In this document: positions 39,543-49,888 of the stretch, piece after piece
Layout: each line of letters starts with the position of its first letter
How positions within the stretch are numbered: the stretch's first letter is position 1
Assembly: GCA_021208135.1 (NCBI GenBank)
Contig: JAJOKB010000007.1
Coordinates: forward strand, 1-50,931
Direction: 5' to 3'
Source: Verrucomicrobiota bacterium
GTDB taxonomy: Bacteria; Verrucomicrobiota; Verrucomicrobiia; Opitutales; Oceanipulchritudinaceae
DNA: 50,931 bases
Program-made: the position numbers and the translations under genes
Notes under the pieces: generated by a model
Database searches by the model: none
What the model saw: only the letters and a program-made list of their open reading frames with translations
Told to the model about the DNA's origin: nothing

Positions 39543-40870
39543 TAACTTAACAGGGGTGACCGCTTGAGTTCAGCAAATAAATCCAACACCAGTGTTGGAT
39601 CCAAAGCTGTCGGAATAGCAGGTTCTGCTTCCAGTAATTCCTGATAAATACCGTGCAGCCGCCGACCGTAGTTGCGCGAGTTGTAATAATGGGCCACAAC
39701 AGACTGATTGCGTTCAATTCTGGCGTTATCGGTTTGTAACAGACGCAACGGATCAGACAACACCTCCGGCAAAAGCCCGGAATGCACATCGAGGATGACT
39801 TTTCTCTGATCCTGTTCAGCCAACATGCCAAAATCCTGTATGCCTCGGCCAGAGGGATGCCGAACAGGGATTTCGTTATACAAGTGTTCCAGTTTCAATC
39901 CTTGATTGCTAAAGTCTTTGGTTATCGCTGGAAGATTGCGCCCAACACAATCCTTGCCCATGGCGTAGGCTTCCAGGTATGCCAGCCCAAAGCCCTCGGC
40001 AATACTAGTGGTCAGCAGCGCCTCTGCGTGCTCAACCAAACTGGCAAAACTCATGTCGGGATCCGCTCCCACCTCAAAGTCAACAGGCGCAGCCAAAGAT
40101 CCGGCAAACTGCTTCCATTCTTGATAAATCTTTTGCCACCGGGGATTGTCCGGGGGCGAGCGTCAGCGCGAATCGATGCGGCAATCCGACACGCGCACAC
40201 GCAACTGCCAACAACACCACCTCTCCGATATTCTTTCTGCGGATCGCCCGGGTGGGATACAAAAAGTACGGTTTAACCAAAGGAGCCTGAGTCTGCTTTT
40301 TGCCACTGTCTTTATGAACGGTTACCGAATTGGGGAGCAACCGCACATTCGCCGCAGGCATTCCGGCTGCCACCAACAAATCGTGATCACGAGAGTTTTA
40401 ACACTGCGTACAACACGTGGGGGGCTTTAGGATACAAATTCTGCCCCAGCGAGTTAGCGAAAGCGTCGCGCAAAACCTGATAATTGTCAGGTCTGCCGTC
40501 CTCAGCAAAATCATGCAACTGCAGCAATAATCGGTGGCCTTGACGGGCCAACCGCGCCACGGCTGCAGTGAGCATCGGATTTTTTCCCAATGTGCTGTTG
40601 TGAATGTGCCAAATGTCTGGCGCTGAGCCAAACTCCGCCTCGCAGGCAGACAACATCTGGTCACACAAGTCATCGACCGCATCCTCGCGGTACCGTTCGC
40701 AGTAACCCAAACCGTCCACCACTCTACAATTCCCCAGAGTCGCACCGTCAACAGGTTCACCGGAAAGCACCAGAGTCCGTACCTGTGACCCCAAGGCAGC
40801 CAATGCCTGCCCGAACAACTGAGGTTACTCCTCCTCTGCGAAAATGATAGTGAACGATCGCAACCTTCAT
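39542..40870 (-). CDS. GT4-type glycosyltransferase (frame changes)
   Basis: The start at 40870 (MKVAIVHYHFRRGGVTSVV) overlaps the gpgS stop as ATGA. GT-B fold: N-terminal domain with IWHIHNSTLGKNP and LLLQLHDFAEDGRPDNYQVL, then LVKPYFLYPTRAIRRKNIG, and the C-terminal donor-binding segment LLTTSIAEGFGLAYLEAYAM (E-x7-E type). Frame changes near 40810, 40385 and 40090. It stands between GpgS and the HAD phosphatase; it may extend the glucosylglycerate product with another sugar, as Petrotoga's MggA does with mannose, but I cannot identify the donor. Confidence 0.85.
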
Positions 40871-41850
40871 TGTTCAGCGATGCCAAACCGCTCTCGATAG
40901 GCCGGTATGGTGATCATGGGAGGGCGTTCTTCCTCAATGATTTCGCGGGTGGTTTGCTGGTAACGATTACCCTCAGCCTGAAACTGACGAAAGATGTTGG
41001 AGGTCGCGGGCAGCTTGTCGACCAAACCATACGCTTCCATGCGCGACAGAAAACTTTGCAAGATGCCAAAGGACATTTTTCCAAGATCCAAAGTCGATTG
41101 ATTGCGGTGTACCCGCTGATCCAAATCCGTTTGGCCAAAAGCCGCCAACCCGTACTTCATGTAAACATCGATCAAATGGGAAGTCTCGACGCCATACCCG
41201 ATGGGAAAAGGGATTTCGTGCAAAACTTGACGCCTGACCGCATACTCCCCGGACAACGGTTGAATCAGAGCTGTCAAATCAGGAAAAAACAAGGAGAACA
41301 AGGGTCTGACCAGAATTTCAGTCACCCTTCCGCCACCGGAGGGTCTGATGCCCTGGGAAAACGCCAAGGGACGATCATAAAAGGCTTTAATGTAGTGCAT
41401 GTGATCATTGTAGATCAGCGGTGCAACCAATCCGGTCACAAAGCGCGGATGAATGTTTTTGATATCTGCGTCCACGTAACAAATGATATCGCTTTTGCAC
41501 TGATAAATTGCCTTCCACAAATTCTCGCCCTTGCCCCGCTTGAAACCTTGTTCCGGGAGGATGTCGGCAGATAAGTACACATCCGCGCCAAACGATGCAG
41601 CAACTTCCCGTGTCTTGTCAGTGGATCCCGAATCAATCACCGCGATCTCGTCAACCAATGGATAGCGGTCCATCAATTCACTTTTAAAGATAACGATCTC
41701 CTTACCGATCGTTTTCTCCTCATTCAGTGTTGGAATGCAAAGGCTAATGGTCAATCCTTTGCGCTCCTTCTCCTTAACCAGCTTGAGTAAATCCCAAAAC
41801 TCGCCGTGGTGAAAAGTGTGTTTATCCAGCCAGGAACTTAAATCAGTCAT
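40867..41850 (-). CDS. gpgS: Glucosyl-3-phosphoglycerate synthase-like glycosyltransferase (GT81)
   Basis: A 327-residue GT-A enzyme that would transfer glucose from NDP-glucose to 3-phosphoglycerate, the first step to glucosylglycerate, a compatible solute. The start at 41850 (MTDLSSWLDKHTFHHGEFWD) carries the HHxEF motif of GpgS. Other features: TISLCIPTLNEEKTIG, VDEIAVIDSGSTDKT, GFKRGKGENLW, ICYVDADIKNIHPRFVTG, and IPFPIGYGVETSHLIDVYMK. It overlaps the M20-like gene by 8 bases and the GT4 gene by 4, so it is translationally linked to both. Confidence 0.88.
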   Translation of the reverse strand: MTDLSSWLDKHTFHHGEFWDLLKLVKEKERKGLTISLCIPTLNEEKTIGKEIVIFKSELMDRYPLVDEIAVIDSGSTDKTREVAASFGADVYLSADILPEQGFKRGKGENLWKAIYQCKSDIICYVDADIKNIHPRFVTGLVAPLIYNDHMHYIKAFYDRPLAFSQGIRPSGGGRVTEILVRPLFSLFFPDLTALIQPLSGEYAVRRQVLHEIPFPIGYGVETSHLIDVYMKYGLAAFGQTDLDQRVHRNQSTLDLGKMSFGILQSFLSRMEAYGLVDKLPATSNIFRQFQAEGNRYQQTTREIIEEERPPMITIPAYRERFGIAEQ

Positions 41851-43016
41851 TGCCCAATCCTCCATCTATTGCCGCTAGAACACCCACCAGCTGGGTCAAA
41901 CCGGTAAAAAATCGGCTCAATTGCTGCGCATTCGTCCAAAGAGTGTTTTCCCTCGCCGCGAGTGATTCCCAGCGTTATCGCAGATATACCTTTATCGACA
42001 AATGTGCTCAACTCACTGGTACTGGGCGCAACTTTGGGTTTGATCGCCAGGCGTTCCATGATTTTACGAGTACTCTTTACCAATGGATGAGAAAACTCTA
42101 TGCCTCCGGGCTTGCGGCGGGCGATAACCGATAGCTCGGCATGAACGCCGTCTTCAGCGTTGATTTGCTCAATAATCTCTGTGATACGGTCCACTATTCT
42201 GGCGACCATGCCGCGTTGCTCACTGCGCACTTCAAACCGTAAAGTCGCTTTCGTCGGGGGCACGTTATAGGCCGTCCCAGCCATGACAGATCCCAAAATA
42301 ATGGAGGTCTCCGGCTGTCGCGGTGTTTCAATAGCCAGAATTCGATCGATGATTCGGTTCAGGGCTACAATCGCACCTTTGTTATTGTAGCTCAACCAAT
42401 CGCGTTCTTCCGGGGTGCGTACGTATATATCGCCGCGCACCATGCCCAGACTGGAATAACTCAGCCGTCCCAATTGAACACCTTCAACGCAAACCGCACA
42501 ATCAGGAGTACGCTGTACGTTTTCCACAAAAAATCTCAACCCGGCCAAATCCCCCCGCCCCATACTGCGCGTTGTTCCGAGCAGGATCAAATCAGACTTC
42601 AATTGGATGCCAAGATGGCGCAAAATTTCAGGCAAGGAAACCATCGCCGCAACTCCAATGCTGTTGTCGGCAATACCCGGTCCTTTGAGCAATTCGGGAG
42701 ACACAGTGACGGAATGATCGATACTGCCATCCCACACCTTGTCGACATGCGCGGCCACTAAAATAGTGCCGCCACCGCCGCTACCCGGAAGAACCGCGCT
42801 GACATTGCCCACCTCGTCGAGCGAGATATGCTCCAGCGCACTTTCCATAAAACGATCGCGAATGAAAGCTGTCGCCTTATCCTCGCCAAACAAAGGGGCC
42901 GGTATTTCGCCAAGCATGATAGCATTGGCCAACACCAGTTCCCGCAGTCCACTTAATTGCGAACGATAGCCGGAGAGTTGCGACAGCAGAGCGGAGAATT
43001 GTTGTTCGTCCTGCAT
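41843..43016 (-). CDS. M20/M42-like metallopeptidase homolog lacking the Glu-Glu dyad (one frame change)
   Basis: About 390 residues. Metal motif 1 AAHVDKVWDGSIDH, motif 2 GPGIADNSIGVAAM, and the C-terminal RGEGKHSLDE with the last His ligand. At the position of the catalytic EE (usually GEEGLG) the sequence is RSMGRGDLAGLR, so catalytic and metal-bridging acids appear lost. The frame changes at an A6 run 41906-41911 (one T too many on the coding strand); corrected, it ends FTGLTQLVGVLAAIDGGLGN with a stop at 41843. First gene of the run with gpgS. It could be a degenerate peptidase or an altered hydrolase. Confidence 0.75.
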
Positions 43017-43095
43017 GTCGCTAACATGACACCCCTGTCACCTATGGCAAGCACAGGGGGCAATTTAATTCCTTTAACCGCAAATGGAAACCCGA

Positions 43096-43332
43096 TCAGC
43101 GCTCACCGTCGTCGCCGATAGCCTCAACCGGACAGCCCTCCAATGCTTCCATGCACTGCTCGATCTCTTCATCCGTTGTAGGCTGCTTGAATACATAGGA
43201 ATAACCGCCGTCCTCGCTGCGGGTAAAGAAATCGGGCGCAGTTTCACGGCACAGATCACAATCGATGCACTGTTCGTCAACGTAGAACTTGCCGGCAACA
43301 TTTTCCGGCCACTTGTCGTTAATATCTGCCAT
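43096..43332 (-). CDS. Single-cluster ferredoxin (4Fe-4S type)
   Basis: 78 residues, acidic. Cys22, Cys25 and Cys28 in CIDCDLCRETAPDFF and Cys67 in EGCPVEAIGD provide four ligands for one 4Fe-4S cluster; Cys60 is an extra. This fits small low-potential ferredoxins, here of the Thermotoga/Bacillus type. Its upstream region (43333-43450) has an AAAATCG-CGATTTT palindrome at 43423-43438 and otherwise nothing I can name. It is 79 bases upstream of the M20-like gene on the same strand. The redox partner is unknown. Confidence 0.9.
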   Translation of the reverse strand: MADINDKWPENVAGKFYVDEQCIDCDLCRETAPDFFTRSEDGGYSYVFKQPTTDEEIEQCMEALEGCPVEAIGDDGER

Positions 43333-43469
43333 ATGCGCACAACAGTTTGTGGGCTATTCGCGATTGTCAAGTACGCATCATAGGTTCATCAGGCAAATTG
43401 AATTTTCTCAGGAAAAATCAAAAATCGTCCGATTTTAGATGATTTTTTTGAACAGCAGGGGTATTGTAG

Positions 43470-43633
43470 TGTCTCAAAAGTAACAGCAAACTCTGAAGCA
43501 GCATTTTCTGGCAAGCGATAGGCCAAGAACGGGTCCCTAAGACCCAAGTTAAGACAGCGACAGAGACAGGGCGGCGGTTTGACAGTACCGCTGCCCGGAG
43601 GCCGCCCTTGGAGTTGGGGCGGCCCTTTTTTTT
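43470..43633 (+). ncRNA. Structured RNA or leader attenuator candidate ending in a strong terminator
   Basis: The 363-base gap between ferredoxin and the histidine kinase has no open frame of note but is rich in structure on the plus strand. TGTCTC (43470-43475) can pair with GAGACA (43563-43568); inside, AAC-GGGTC/GACCC-GTT (43528-43550) forms a hairpin; next, GGGCGGCGGT/ACCGCTGCCC (43569-43596, one G-U pair); and last a GC-rich terminator at 43600-43624 with T8. It ends 62 bases before the kinase start. I see no match to a known riboswitch, 6S, tmRNA or SRP RNA. Folding is by eye only. Confidence 0.45.
43600..43633 (+). terminator. Intrinsic terminator upstream of the histidine kinase
   Basis: GGCCGCCC (43600-43607) pairs with GGGCGGCC (43617-43624), followed by C and eight T. 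The transcript it ends must start within the preceding 270 bases, since no plus-strand gene lies there. Confidence 0.85.
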
Positions 43634-43695
43634 ATCTGGCCAAACAATTGCGCCCTCCTATGTTGATCTGCGTCTGGCCGTAAAGAACTTCCTGC

Positions 43696-45940
43696 ATGCA
43701 ACTATCCCTATTGAGTGTACTCATCCTGACCACGGCTTTATTGTGCACTATACTTGGCGGTCACGCATGGCGGCACAGCAACAAATCTTCCGCACGCGCC
43801 TTGGCCTGCCTGTTATTCGCCTCTGCGTGGTGGTCGTTCTGGTACGGCATTGAATTGCTGCTTGCGGATAGCACACTGCAATATGTGGCCCTGGTACTAT
43901 CCTACCCTGCCATAGTCGCACTGCCTGTCATCTGGCTGATATTCACTTCCCGCTACAGTGGCACCGACGGTTGGCTAACCCGTAACCGGATCCTTCTGCT
44001 GTCAGCCTTTCCTGCGCTCACCGTACTCTTGGTCGCCACCGATCCATGGCACGGGCTGTATTACCAATCCGTGGAAACCGTTGAAGACGCCGGATTCTAT
44101 TTTCAAAATCTCACTGGTGGCCCGTTTTTGGCTGGCAAACGTGGTCTATTCCTATTTCTGGTTTGCGTTTGGTCTTCTGCTTATTTTCCGCCTGATGCTG
44201 CGGGTTTCCGGCAACAACAAATTGCGGGTCATTTTTTTCATGTCGGGCGCGTTGGTCCCTTTTGCTGCCAATTTCCTCTATGTTTCCGGAATCCGTCCCT
44301 GGGGGTACATTGACCTGACCTCACTGGGATTTACAGTGATGGGTCTGGTGTTCTATCTGGGAGTCTTTTTCTTCAAGCTGTTTGATGTGTTACCCACTGC
44401 TTTGGACAAATTGTTCAGGCAACTCCCGGATGCTGTGTTTGTCGTTGATAAGGGCGGCAACATATCCAATGCCAACCCGCCAGCCAGGCGCTTGTTGGAT
44501 GAGTTTGCACAATCAGCGGTAGCGATGCCATTGGCGCAACTGTCTGAAATGTCGCAATTGCGCTTCAAACAAAAAGTCTACGCTCCTTCAGTCACGGACC
44601 TGCATAATACCAAAGGCCAAGTAGTGGGTAGTCTGATTGTATTGCGCGATGTCACCGAGCACACCCGCGATCAGGAAGCCCTGCGCTCGGAGAGAAACCG
44701 ATTGCGCGAGACCAATGAAAGATTGGAGCGGACGCTGGAGGAGGCGCATCTTCTGGCTGCGCAAGCAGCTGATGCAAGCATGGCCAAAAGCCTGTTTCTA
44801 GCCAACATGAGTCACGAAATCCGTACTCCCATGAACGGGATCATCGGCATGACCAGTATGCTGCTGGATACCACTCTTTCGGATGATCAACGCCGCTACG
44901 CCGAAATCGTCAAGCAAAGCAGCGAATCCCTTTTGCTGCTCCTCAACGACATTCTGGATTACTCCAAAATTGAAGCTGGCAAACTGGAAATCAAGGAGAC
45001 CCAGTTCGATCCTGCTGAGCTGGTTGGAATGGTGATTGATGAGTCCAAACCTTTTGCTTTCGATAAGGGCATTGCCCTCAAAACAGATCTCGACGATACC
45101 CTGCCGCAATCGGTGATAGGAGATCCTCTGAGGGTAAAACAGATTCTGGTCAATCTGGTGGGCAATGCCATCAAGTTTACCCAGGATGGTTGCGTGCTCT
45201 TGAAGGCACGCCAGGGAAAAGTAAGGAAAGATTGGCTGACCGTGCAGTTTACTGTCGTCGATACCGGTATTGGCGTTCCGTCCGATAAACAGGAATACTT
45301 GTTTGAACGATTCAGTCAATTGGACGCCACCAATACCAGAAAGTTTGGTGGCACCGGACTGGGCTTAGCTATTTGCAAACAATTGGTGCAGCTCATGGGA
45401 GGCGAAATAGGCCTGTACAGTCCTCCAAGACACCCAGTGGATCCAGACATTCCTGAGGTCGGCGCTGAGTTCTGGTGTGAACTCAATTTTAAAATTCCCA
45501 CGCCCTCTCCAACTTCTTCAATTCCATCCCCAGACGAAGAGGTGGCGGAACAAGACTTGGTCGATCTCGTCGGACATCGGGTTTTGGTAGCCGAGGATAA
45601 CCGCACCAACCAAAAGGTGATTCAATCCATGCTCAAGCGCCTGGGGGTTTCCAGCACCATTGTCGAATCCGGAGCCGCAGCCGTGGAATCTGTTGCCCAC
45701 TCAGATTTTGATCTGATCCTGATGGATATTCAGATGCCGGAAATGGATGGTCACGAAGCCACCAGAGTACTGCGCAAGAACGGATGTAGCACCCCCATTA
45801 TCGCGCTAACGGCACATGCCATGCAGGGCGATAAAGATCTATGCCTGGCAGCCGGTATGAACGACTATATCACCAAACCCGTCGGCATGGATGCGCTTCG
45901 CATGATTCTGCACAAATGGTTCAAGTCAAGGGATCGCTGA
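43696..45940 (+). CDS. Hybrid sensor histidine kinase, 7TM-PAS-HisKA-HATPase-REC (one frame change)
   Basis: About 748 residues. Seven predicted membrane helices in the first 230 residues form the 7TM histidine-kinase N-terminal type; a PAS domain follows ([20 protein letters not shown]), then a coiled coil, HisKA ([17 protein letters not shown], phosphoacceptor His), HATPase ([27 protein letters not shown]) and a receiver domain ([10 protein letters not shown], phosphoacceptor Asp in [15 protein letters not shown]). One extra T in the T5 run 44125-44129 breaks the frame inside the last helices. The partner regulator is not adjacent. It overlaps the convergent OYE gene by 20 bases. Confidence 0.93.
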
Positions 45941-47036
45941 CATAACCAGGCCACTTTTGCATGTAGCGGATAAAGGCATCTCCCAACCCCTGTCCGCGCA
46001 AATGCGCCACCGGGTACGGCGGTGGCGCAGGCTGCCACTGACCGCCATCCTTCTCTATAAGCATGGGCCAATCTGCGTAGGCTATCGCTGCCCGCCCAAT
46101 AGCTATGGCGTCTGCTCCCATGGCAAACGCCCGGTCACGGTCAGCAGCCGTGCGCAATCCACCAGCCACAACCAAGGGACATTTTCCTGAGACCACATGG
46201 CTGAACTTTTGTAATACTGGCACTTTCTCAGGGTCATCCTCATCGTGCCTGAAGCTATCCCACAGCGAAAGATGAATAAAATCGACTCCTTCTGCTATCA
46301 AGCGTTCAACCAATTTCAGGGCATCCAACGTCTCACGCACACCATCGCCCTCGTAGTTTCTTGGCGAAATGCGTACACCCACAGCAAACCCGGGGCCGGT
46401 GGCGGATTTGACCGCCTTCAGAACACTCAGCAGCAGTCGCCAGCGCCCCTCCGCGTCGTCTCCCCATCCATCTTTCCTTAGATTGTACCGCGGGCTCAAA
46501 AACTGCGCCAATAAATATCCGTGTGCACCGTGCAACTCAACTCCCGACCAGCCGGCATCCTGCACCCGTTTGGCGGCGGCGGCAAAATCCTCGATAATTG
46601 CCAACAATTCGTCTTCCCGGGCCGACCTGGGCTCTTCCCCATTCCCGCCCTCCCCCGGCGGTGATCCATCCATTGCCGAGATAGGCTGTACTCCCGTCAA
46701 TTTGGCTGGACTGCGCGCTCCGCCATGAAACAACTGCACCAAACCCAAAGTGCCGCACTCCTTAATAGCCTTCGCCAGGCGACTCAATCCAGGAATATGC
46801 CTGTCGTGCCAGGCACCTAGCTCACCAGGCCATCCCTGGCCATGCCTGGTAACATGCACCGCGCACGTGGTAACTACTCCAAACCCACCTTCGGCCCTGC
46901 GCTTGAGCCAGGTAAATTCATCGTCAGATAAGGTACCGTCTTCGTGACTCTGTTGATTTGTCATTGCTGCCAACCAATATCTGTTGGGCATGGTCAATCC
47001 GCTCACCGGAAACTTTAAATTATCAGAACGCATCAT
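45921..47036 (-). CDS. Old yellow enzyme family NADH:flavin oxidoreductase
   Basis: A 371-residue FMN-binding TIM barrel. Segments: [34 protein letters not shown] (the HGAHGYL substrate/flavin motif), [27 protein letters not shown], and [20 protein letters not shown] for the phosphate site. The family reduces activated C=C bonds or similar acceptors. The physiological substrate here is unknown. It stands alone on the minus strand, convergent with the kinase and divergent from metK. Confidence 0.9.
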   Translation of the reverse strand: MMRSDNLKFPVSGLTMPNRYWLAAMTNQQSHEDGTLSDDEFTWLKRRAEGGFGVVTTCAVHVTRHGQGWPGELGAWHDRHIPGLSRLAKAIKECGTLGLVQLFHGGARSPAKLTGVQPISAMDGSPPGEGGNGEEPRSAREDELLAIIEDFAAAAKRVQDAGWSGVELHGAHGYLLAQFLSPRYNLRKDGWGDDAEGRWRLLLSVLKAVKSATGPGFAVGVRISPRNYEGDGVRETLDALKLVERLIAEGVDFIHLSLWDSFRHDEDDPEKVPVLQKFSHVVSGKCPLVVAGGLRTAADRDRAFAMGADAIAIGRAAIAYADWPMLIEKDGGQWQPAPPPYPVAHLRGQGLGDAFIRYMQKWPGYVSDPLT

Positions 47037-47099
47037 TCCATCAAGATATGTTGATATTTAACTTGCGTCAACGGATTTCCTGAACTTGCTTGGAGGTCT

Positions 47100-48278
47100 A
47101 TGCCACAAACATTTCAATTTTCCTCAGAGTCTGTCGGCGAAGGCCACCCCGACAAGGTTGCAGATTTCATTTCCGACAGTGTGTTGGATGCATGCCTCGA
47201 GCAAGATCCGCACAGTCGTGTTGCTTGTGAAACACTGGTCAAAAACAACATGGTGGTGGTCGCAGGCGAAATAACGACATCGGCACGCCTCAACATCGAA
47301 AATATTGTTCGTGGAGCGATCAGGGAAATCGGTTACACCTGCGATCGGGATGATCCGGTCTTTCATGCCGACAATGTATTTATCAGCAATTTCCTCACCA
47401 AGCAATCTCCCGACATCGCACAAGGCGTGGATGCTCGATCGGCCGACGGCAAGGCAACTGCCGAACAGGGCGCTGGCGATCAAGGCATCATGTTTGGTTA
47501 CGCTTGCAATGAGACTCCGGAAATGATGCCCGCCGCCATCATGTATGCGCACCGCTTGTTGCGCAAACTGGCCGAGGTGCGCAAAAACAAGGTCGTTTCT
47601 TGGCTCAGGCCCGATGCTAAAAGCCAAGTAGCCGTGAGCTACGAGAACGGCAAAATTGTCCACATCGACAATGTCGTGGTATCCACCCAACACACTCCGG
47701 AAGTGGACGTAACCACCTTGCGCAAATTCATCATTGATGAAATCATCCGCAAGGAGCTACCAGCAGAACTCATCTCTGATCGTACCGAATTTTTCATCAA
47801 TCCCACAGGCACCTTTGTGGTGGGTGGACCCCAAGGTGACTGCGGCTTGACCGGCCGCAAAATCATTGTCGATACCTACGGCGGCTGGGGTCGGCACGGC
47901 GGTGGTGCCTTTTCCGGTAAAGATCCCAGCAAGGTGGATCGCTCCGCAGCTTACATGTGCCGCTGGGTAGCTAAAAATGTTGTGGCAGCAGGTCTTGCAG
48001 ATATTTGCGAATTGCAGGTTGCCTATGCGATCGGCTATCCAAACCCCACTTCCATCCATGTGGAAACATTTGATACCGGCAAGGTGCCTGACAGCGAAAT
48101 TATTCAGGCTGTGCAGAAGGTCTTCAAATTCAAACCTGCCGACATTGTTAGCCAACTCAACCTGCTCCGCCCCATTTACCGGGGATCCACCAATTATGGT
48201 CATTTCGGTAAAAGTGATCTGCCTTGGGAACAGTTGAACAAAGTTGAAGAACTGCGTTCCGCAGCTGGATTGAAATAA
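47100..48278 (+). CDS. metK: S-adenosylmethionine synthetase
   Basis: It makes S-adenosylmethionine from methionine and ATP. 392 residues, normal length. [20 protein letters not shown] at the N-terminus, [40 protein letters not shown] and [20 protein letters not shown] are all canonical. A GGAGG sits 5 bases before the ATG. I see no SAM riboswitch in the 63-base upstream gap. ahcY follows 26 bases later, so the methyl-cycle genes form an operon. Confidence 0.97.
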   Translation: MPQTFQFSSESVGEGHPDKVADFISDSVLDACLEQDPHSRVACETLVKNNMVVVAGEITTSARLNIENIVRGAIREIGYTCDRDDPVFHADNVFISNFLTKQSPDIAQGVDARSADGKATAEQGAGDQGIMFGYACNETPEMMPAAIMYAHRLLRKLAEVRKNKVVSWLRPDAKSQVAVSYENGKIVHIDNVVVSTQHTPEVDVTTLRKFIIDEIIRKELPAELISDRTEFFINPTGTFVVGGPQGDCGLTGRKIIVDTYGGWGRHGGGAFSGKDPSKVDRSAAYMCRWVAKNVVAAGLADICELQVAYAIGYPNPTSIHVETFDTGKVPDSEIIQAVQKVFKFKPADIVSQLNLLRPIYRGSTNYGHFGKSDLPWEQLNKVEELRSAAGLK

Positions 48279-48304
48279 CTGCAGCCCGAACCTCATCCAA
48301 TTTT

Positions 48305-49732
48305 ATGACAACAGAAACCGTTACTCGCCCAGACTATAAGGTGGCCGATATCAACCTGGCTGACTTCGGTCGCAAGGAAATTGAAATCGCCGAACACGAA
48401 ATGCCAGGTCTGATGGCTACCCGTGAAAAGTATGCCAAACAGCAACCGCTGGCTGGCGTGCGCATCATGGGGTCCCTGCACATGACAGTGCAAACCGCTG
48501 TGCTGATTGAAACCCTGCGCGATCTTGGCGCTGACGTCCGCTGGTGTTCCTGCAATATTTTTTCCACCCAGGATCATGCAGCCGCTGCAATCGCTGCCAT
48601 CGGTGTTCCCGTCTTTGCCTGGAAGGGGGAAACGCTCGAGGAATACTGGTGGTGCACTTATCAGGCCATGACCTGGCCCGACGGTTCCGGCCCCCAGTTG
48701 ATTGTCGATGACGGCGGTGACGCCACTTTGCTCATCCACAAAGGCTACGAGCTGGAAAACGGCAGCGACTGGGTTCACTCTGCCTCAGAAAGTGAGGAAG
48801 AACAAATCATCAAGGATTTGCTTATCAAGATTCACGCAGAGGATCCGATTCACTGGCATAATGTAGTGAAAGATTGGAAGGGCGTTTCCGAGGAAACCAC
48901 CACCGGTGTGCACAGACTGTACGAAATGCACAACGCCGGACGCCTCCTGGTACCGGCCATCAATGTCAATGACTCAGTAACCAAGAGTAAATTTGACAAT
49001 CTTTACGGTTGTCGCGAAAGCCTCATCGACGGGTATCAAACGCGCAACCGAATGTCATGATTTCCGGCAAAGTGGCTGTCGTTTGCGGCTATGGAGATGT
49101 TGGCAAGGGTTGTGCCGCTGCCCTGCGCGGTATGGGTGCCCAGGTGGTGGTCACCGAAGTAGATCCCATTTGCGCCTTGCAGGCGGCAATGGAGGGATAC
49201 CGCGTGCTGACCGTCGAAGACACCCTGGGCTGGGGCAACATTTACGTCACCACCACCGGCAACAAAGACATCATTCGGGTCGAACACCTTACCAAAATGG
49301 CTGATCAAGCCATTGTCTGCAATATCGGGCATTTCGATAATGAAATTCAAATCGACAAATTGAAAAAAACTGCCTGGCGTACGTAAGACGAACATCAAAC
49401 CGCAGGTGGACAAATTCACCTTCGACAACGGCAATTCGATTTATGTGCTCGCCGAGGGTCGCCTGGTGAATCTTGGCTGCGCTACCGGACACCCGAGCTT
49501 TGTGATGTCCAACAGCTTTACCAATCAGGTGTTAGCTCAAGTCGAACTCTGGCAACAGGTGGAAAAATACACTCCAGGCGTTTACATTCTCCCCAAACAC
49601 CTGGACGAGGAAGTGGCACGCCTGCACCTGCAAAAAATAGGTGCAAAACTGACCAAGCTCACTTCGGAACAGGCCAGCTACATTGGAGTCAAGGTCGAGG
49701 GTCCTTACAAATCCGACCATTACCGCTACTAG
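48305..49732 (+). CDS. ahcY: Adenosylhomocysteinase (two frame changes)
   Basis: It cleaves S-adenosylhomocysteine, recycling the product of methyltransferases, and pairs with metK. About 475 residues. [54 protein letters not shown]; after a frame change near 49045, [20 protein letters not shown] (NAD fold) and [16 protein letters not shown]; after another near 49385, [20 protein letters not shown] and the C-terminal KSDHYRY. All motifs are present, so indels are likely. A strong terminator follows. Confidence 0.93.
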
Positions 49733-49772
49733 GAGCCAATTGCCTCAAGCTTTTGCCCGCAAACTGGGCGCG

Positions 49773-49807
49773 CCGCCGAAATGCACCAGCGTTTCGGCGG
49801 TTTTTTT
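49773..49807 (+). terminator. Intrinsic terminator of the metK-ahcY operon
   Basis: CCGCCGAAA (49773-49781) pairs perfectly with TTTCGGCGG (49792-49800), followed by T7 and more T after one G. Confidence 0.92.
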
Positions 49808-49888
49808 GTTTTTTATTCCGGCGCGGTGGACTGCGTATGGCAGCATATAGGGATTGCAAAATGCCAGCACAGCCCTTTAATTGACTGC

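Noticed and set aside
43423-43438. AAAATCG-TC-CGATTTT as a terminator of the ferredoxin gene
   Set aside because: It lies upstream of the ferredoxin start on its own strand and has a two-base loop; at most an operator-like palindrome.
47037-47099. SAM riboswitch before metK
   Set aside because: The gap is 63 bases and shows no SAM-I, SAM-II or SAH riboswitch core; only a ribosome binding site is clear.
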